A stretch of DNA of 64,000 nucleotides, from assembly GCA_965222835.1 (NCBI GenBank), contig CBDCUQ010000001.1, positions 421,674 to 485,673 of the forward strand, read 5' to 3'. Numbering within the stretch: the stretch's first letter is position 1; each line of letters starts with the position of its first letter. A program made the position numbers and the translations under genes. Of this stretch, positions 62,209 through 64,000 are shown piece after piece. Origin of the DNA: CBDCUQ01 sp965222835 (GTDB lineage: Bacteria; Pseudomonadota; Alphaproteobacteria; Rhizobiales; Hyphomicrobiaceae). The notes below the pieces were generated by a model. The model saw only the letters and a program-made list of their open reading frames with translations. It ran no database searches and had not been told where the DNA came from.

Positions 62209-62805
62209 TTAGTGAAGCGTTTCGCTCTGAGAGCTGGGCGGTGCATAGAAGGACATCGCCAATTCGCTCAAAAAGATTTGCTGCCTGAGCGCCGCCGATA
62301 TCGCCGGCCACCGCATGGCATGCCCCGCCATGCTCAACTGAAAATCGACAGACGCGGCCAGAGCCTGAACACCCAAGCCACCCCAAACCGCGAGCCATTC
62401 CTGCGGCGGCTCGTGCGCCTCAACAGACGCAACAGGGCCAACCGAAGGTCCCCGCAACGAATCCACACGCGGTGTTTCGCGGCGTTTCTGCCTGCGGCGG
62501 GAAGATGCCGTAAGACCGGGCGCGGCGCCATCTCGTGAAACAGGTGATGTCTTAGGCGCTGTAGATCTCAGTGCCGATTGAACGGGCGCCTGTACCCCGC
62601 GCAGCCTGGCAGGCCCGCCCCTGGTCCGATACTTGTCGCGCAGCCGCCGTACCGCCGACGGATCTGTGATGCCGAGCTTCTTGATCGCCGTTGTCGGCTT
62701 GAGATCCGGATCTTCCGCAATCAGCTTGGCGATCGCATCGAGATGCGAACTATCGTCCAGTCCGCTGCCCTTCGGACGCCCACGCGTTTTTTTCGGTCGG
62801 GACAT
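62209..62805 (-). CDS. Putative DNA-binding protein with AT-hook, function unknown
   Basis: A 198 aa protein. Residues 1-15 (MSRPKKTRGRPKGSG) contain an AT-hook core (RGRPKGSG). Residues about 18-60 look like a small helical DNA-binding unit (AIAKLIAEDPDLKPTTAIKK, LGITDPSAVRRLRDKYR). A disordered Arg/Ser/Pro-rich linker follows, then a hydrophobic-amphipathic C-terminal region near 140-190 (WLAVWGGLGVQALAASVDF) that resembles a self-associating helix pair. The gene has its own AT-rich upstream region and terminator. A nucleoid or granule-associated regulator is possible, but no function is claimed. Confidence 0.7.
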   Translation of the reverse strand: MSRPKKTRGRPKGSGLDDSSHLDAIAKLIAEDPDLKPTTAIKKLGITDPSAVRRLRDKYRTRGGPARLRGVQAPVQSALRSTAPKTSPVSRDGAAPGLTASSRRRQKRRETPRVDSLRGPSVGPVASVEAHEPPQEWLAVWGGLGVQALAASVDFQLSMAGHAMRWPAISAALRQQIFLSELAMSFYAPPSSQSETLH

Positions 62806-63101
62806 GAGGTAGAATTCTCCTGGAACGCGAATCGCTAATTCGAAGGATGGCGAGTAAACGCCTAATCCGCCAAGGAGAATAAATAGGATTCTATAAAGAA
62901 TTTACCCCCGGGACCCGTTCATGTTGCGATTTTGTCATTTCGTCTTGTATATCTAGTGAACGAATAGTGTATTTTGTTATACAACGCGACTCCCATTTCA
63001 CCGTTCAATTCCAATCTGATTTAATTCGCGCCTGACCAAAAAGAGCGAATTTCTAATCCCTCTTTTCTTATTGAAGAGACAAATGACCGGTTTTCCCGAA
63101 T
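62806..63101. other. AT-rich spacer between the AT-hook gene and the adenosine kinase gene
   Basis: About 296 bp of sharply lower GC content. It presumably holds the promoter of the leftward AT-hook gene; TTGTATAAC (minus strand, near 62975) and TATAGAAT (near 62895) are candidate -10 regions but no pair is convincing. The AT-hook protein might bind its own AT-rich upstream region (inference). Confidence 0.45.
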
Positions 63102-64000
63102 TCACGCCGCCAGCCCATTCTCCCTTGCCAATGCTGCTAAATTCGTTTCCGGGCGCGCTCCGATGTGACTGATTATTTCAGCAGCTGCGAGACTTCCAAG
63201 ACGGCCTGCGGTTTCAAGTTTCCGGCTGGCAGCCAAGCCATATAGAAATCCCGCCGCATAGAGATCGCCCGCCCCTGTCGTATCCACGACCTTTGCAACA
63301 GTTTTGGCGGGAACCGAAACGCCGTTACCACCTTCAAAAATAATCGACCCTTGAGCGCTCCGTGTCAGCACAGCAAGTGGAACACTTTGAGCCGCGCGTT
63401 TCGCCGCTTCATCAAAATTCGATGTTTCGTAAAGCGACGTAATTTCGCTTTCGTTGGCAAAAAGAATATCGACTCCGTCAATGAGCGCCAAGAACTCGTC
63501 CCGGTGGCGATCGACACAAAAGCCATCGGACAACGTCAACGCCACTTTACGTCCCGCCTTGCGTGCGATGTCCTGTGCCTGACGGAAGGCTGCTTTCGCT
63601 TCTGGGCGATCGAACAAATAACCTTCGAGGTAGACGATCCCGGACGCCTGAATAAGCTCTGGATCAACCTCACCGTGATCCAGCTCGGTCGAAATACCAA
63701 GAAACGTATTCATCGTCCGCTCGCCGTCCGGCGTGACCAATATCAGCGACCGGGAGGTCGGCGCCCCTCCGTCGACGGACCGGCTGTCGAAACGAACGCC
63801 GGCTGCCTCGATATCATGGCGGAAGATGCGTCCAAACTCATCGTTCGCAACCTTGCCGATGAACGCCGCGCGGCCACCGAATGACGCAATACCCGCCATT
63901 GAGTTCGCCGCTGATCCACCAGATATCTCGATCCCGGGACCCATAGCCGCGTAGAGCGTGTCGATCCTGGGAGCATCAACCAGACTCATGTGGCCCTTCG
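63102..64000 (-). CDS. Adenosine kinase, PfkB family (5' end outside window)
   Basis: Sugar kinase of the PfkB/ribokinase family, closest to the bacterial adenosine kinase group that recycles adenosine to AMP. The visible frame runs off the right edge; an internal ATG at 63989 is preceded in frame by Lys-Gly-His, so about 35-40 N-terminal residues are missing and 63989 is not the start. Seen: EISGGSAANSMAGIASFGGR, GKVANDEFGRIFRHDI, ILVTPDGERTMNTFLG, and the catalytic loop DTTGAGDLYAAGFLYG with the base Asp. It lies on the same strand as the AT-hook gene. Confidence 0.88.
   Translation of the reverse strand, partial: KGHMSLVDAPRIDTLYAAMGPGIEISGGSAANSMAGIASFGGRAAFIGKVANDEFGRIFRHDIEAAGVRFDSRSVDGGAPTSRSLILVTPDGERTMNTFLGISTELDHGEVDPELIQASGIVYLEGYLFDRPEAKAAFRQAQDIARKAGRKVALTLSDGFCVDRHRDEFLALIDGVDILFANESEITSLYETSNFDEAAKRAAQSVPLAVLTRSAQGSIIFEGGNGVSVPAKTVAKVVDTTGAGDLYAAGFLYGLAASRKLETAGRLGSLAAAEIISHIGARPETNLAALARENGLAA

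Overview
The window is a stretch of a GC-rich alphaproteobacterial chromosome, most likely from the Hyphomicrobiales and plausibly a methylotroph close to Hyphomicrobium or Methyloceanibacter. The signs are the mdh-sucCDAB gene order, a Porin_2-type outer-membrane porin whose Cys-rich N-terminus is followed by LEERIAELEATTARKG, the linkage mnmE-mnmG-rsmG-parA-parB with parS sites, the genes pqqCDE for the cofactor of methanol dehydrogenases, and a mesaconyl-CoA hydratase/malyl-CoA lyase pair of the ethylmalonyl-CoA type. The genus is inference; no rRNA or tRNA gene was found.

Layout. 1-9 kb (minus strand): TCA genes mdh, sucC, a small membrane-protein gene, sucD, sucA and sucB (cut by the edge), with zapE upstream. 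9-11 kb: a GNAT acetyltransferase, a Lys/Ala/Arg-rich histone-like protein and two strong terminators. 11-17 kb (minus): a CitE-like CoA lyase, mesaconyl-CoA hydratase, sdhC, sdhD, sdhA, an unknown membrane gene and sdhB. 17.5-23 kb (minus): an HNH protein, an orphan histidine kinase, and a trio of MerA-like flavoprotein, VTT/TVP38 membrane protein and DUF547 lipoprotein-like protein. 23-26.6 kb (plus): rpmH-rnpA-yidC-engB. 26.6-35.4 kb: a membrane-anchored protein with a Clp N-domain, argB with a HAD phosphatase, a porin, an Amt transporter with a candidate sigma-54 promoter, an unknown protein and the PLP protein YggS. 35.5-37.4 kb: hipBA with five operator-like palindromes. 37.5-42 kb: leuS-lptE-holA. 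42-47.9 kb: pqqC-pqqD-pqqE, an orphan tungstate-binding protein, a GGDEF-EAL protein and a MAPEG protein.

The region 47.9-51.4 kb is accessory. It is built from three families of direct repeats plus a REP pair. Two unrelated minus-strand genes (an M23 peptidase and a GIY-YIG nuclease lacking a clear start) are each bounded by the same 130-bp element on one side and the same 49-bp element on the other, like two cassettes. This is the most unusual structure in the window.

From 51.4 kb the core genome resumes with a fatty-acid hydroxylase family protein, a YyaL/SPATA20-like thioredoxin-domain protein, mnmE, a 363-bp spacer with three parS-like sites, mnmG, rsmG (with a fourth parS inside it), parA, parB, hisE, coaA, an AT-hook protein and the 3' part of an adenosine kinase gene. 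In function the window combines central carbon oxidation, glyoxylate-regenerating C2 chemistry, PQQ synthesis and tungstate capture with chromosome segregation, tRNA wobble modification and envelope biogenesis.
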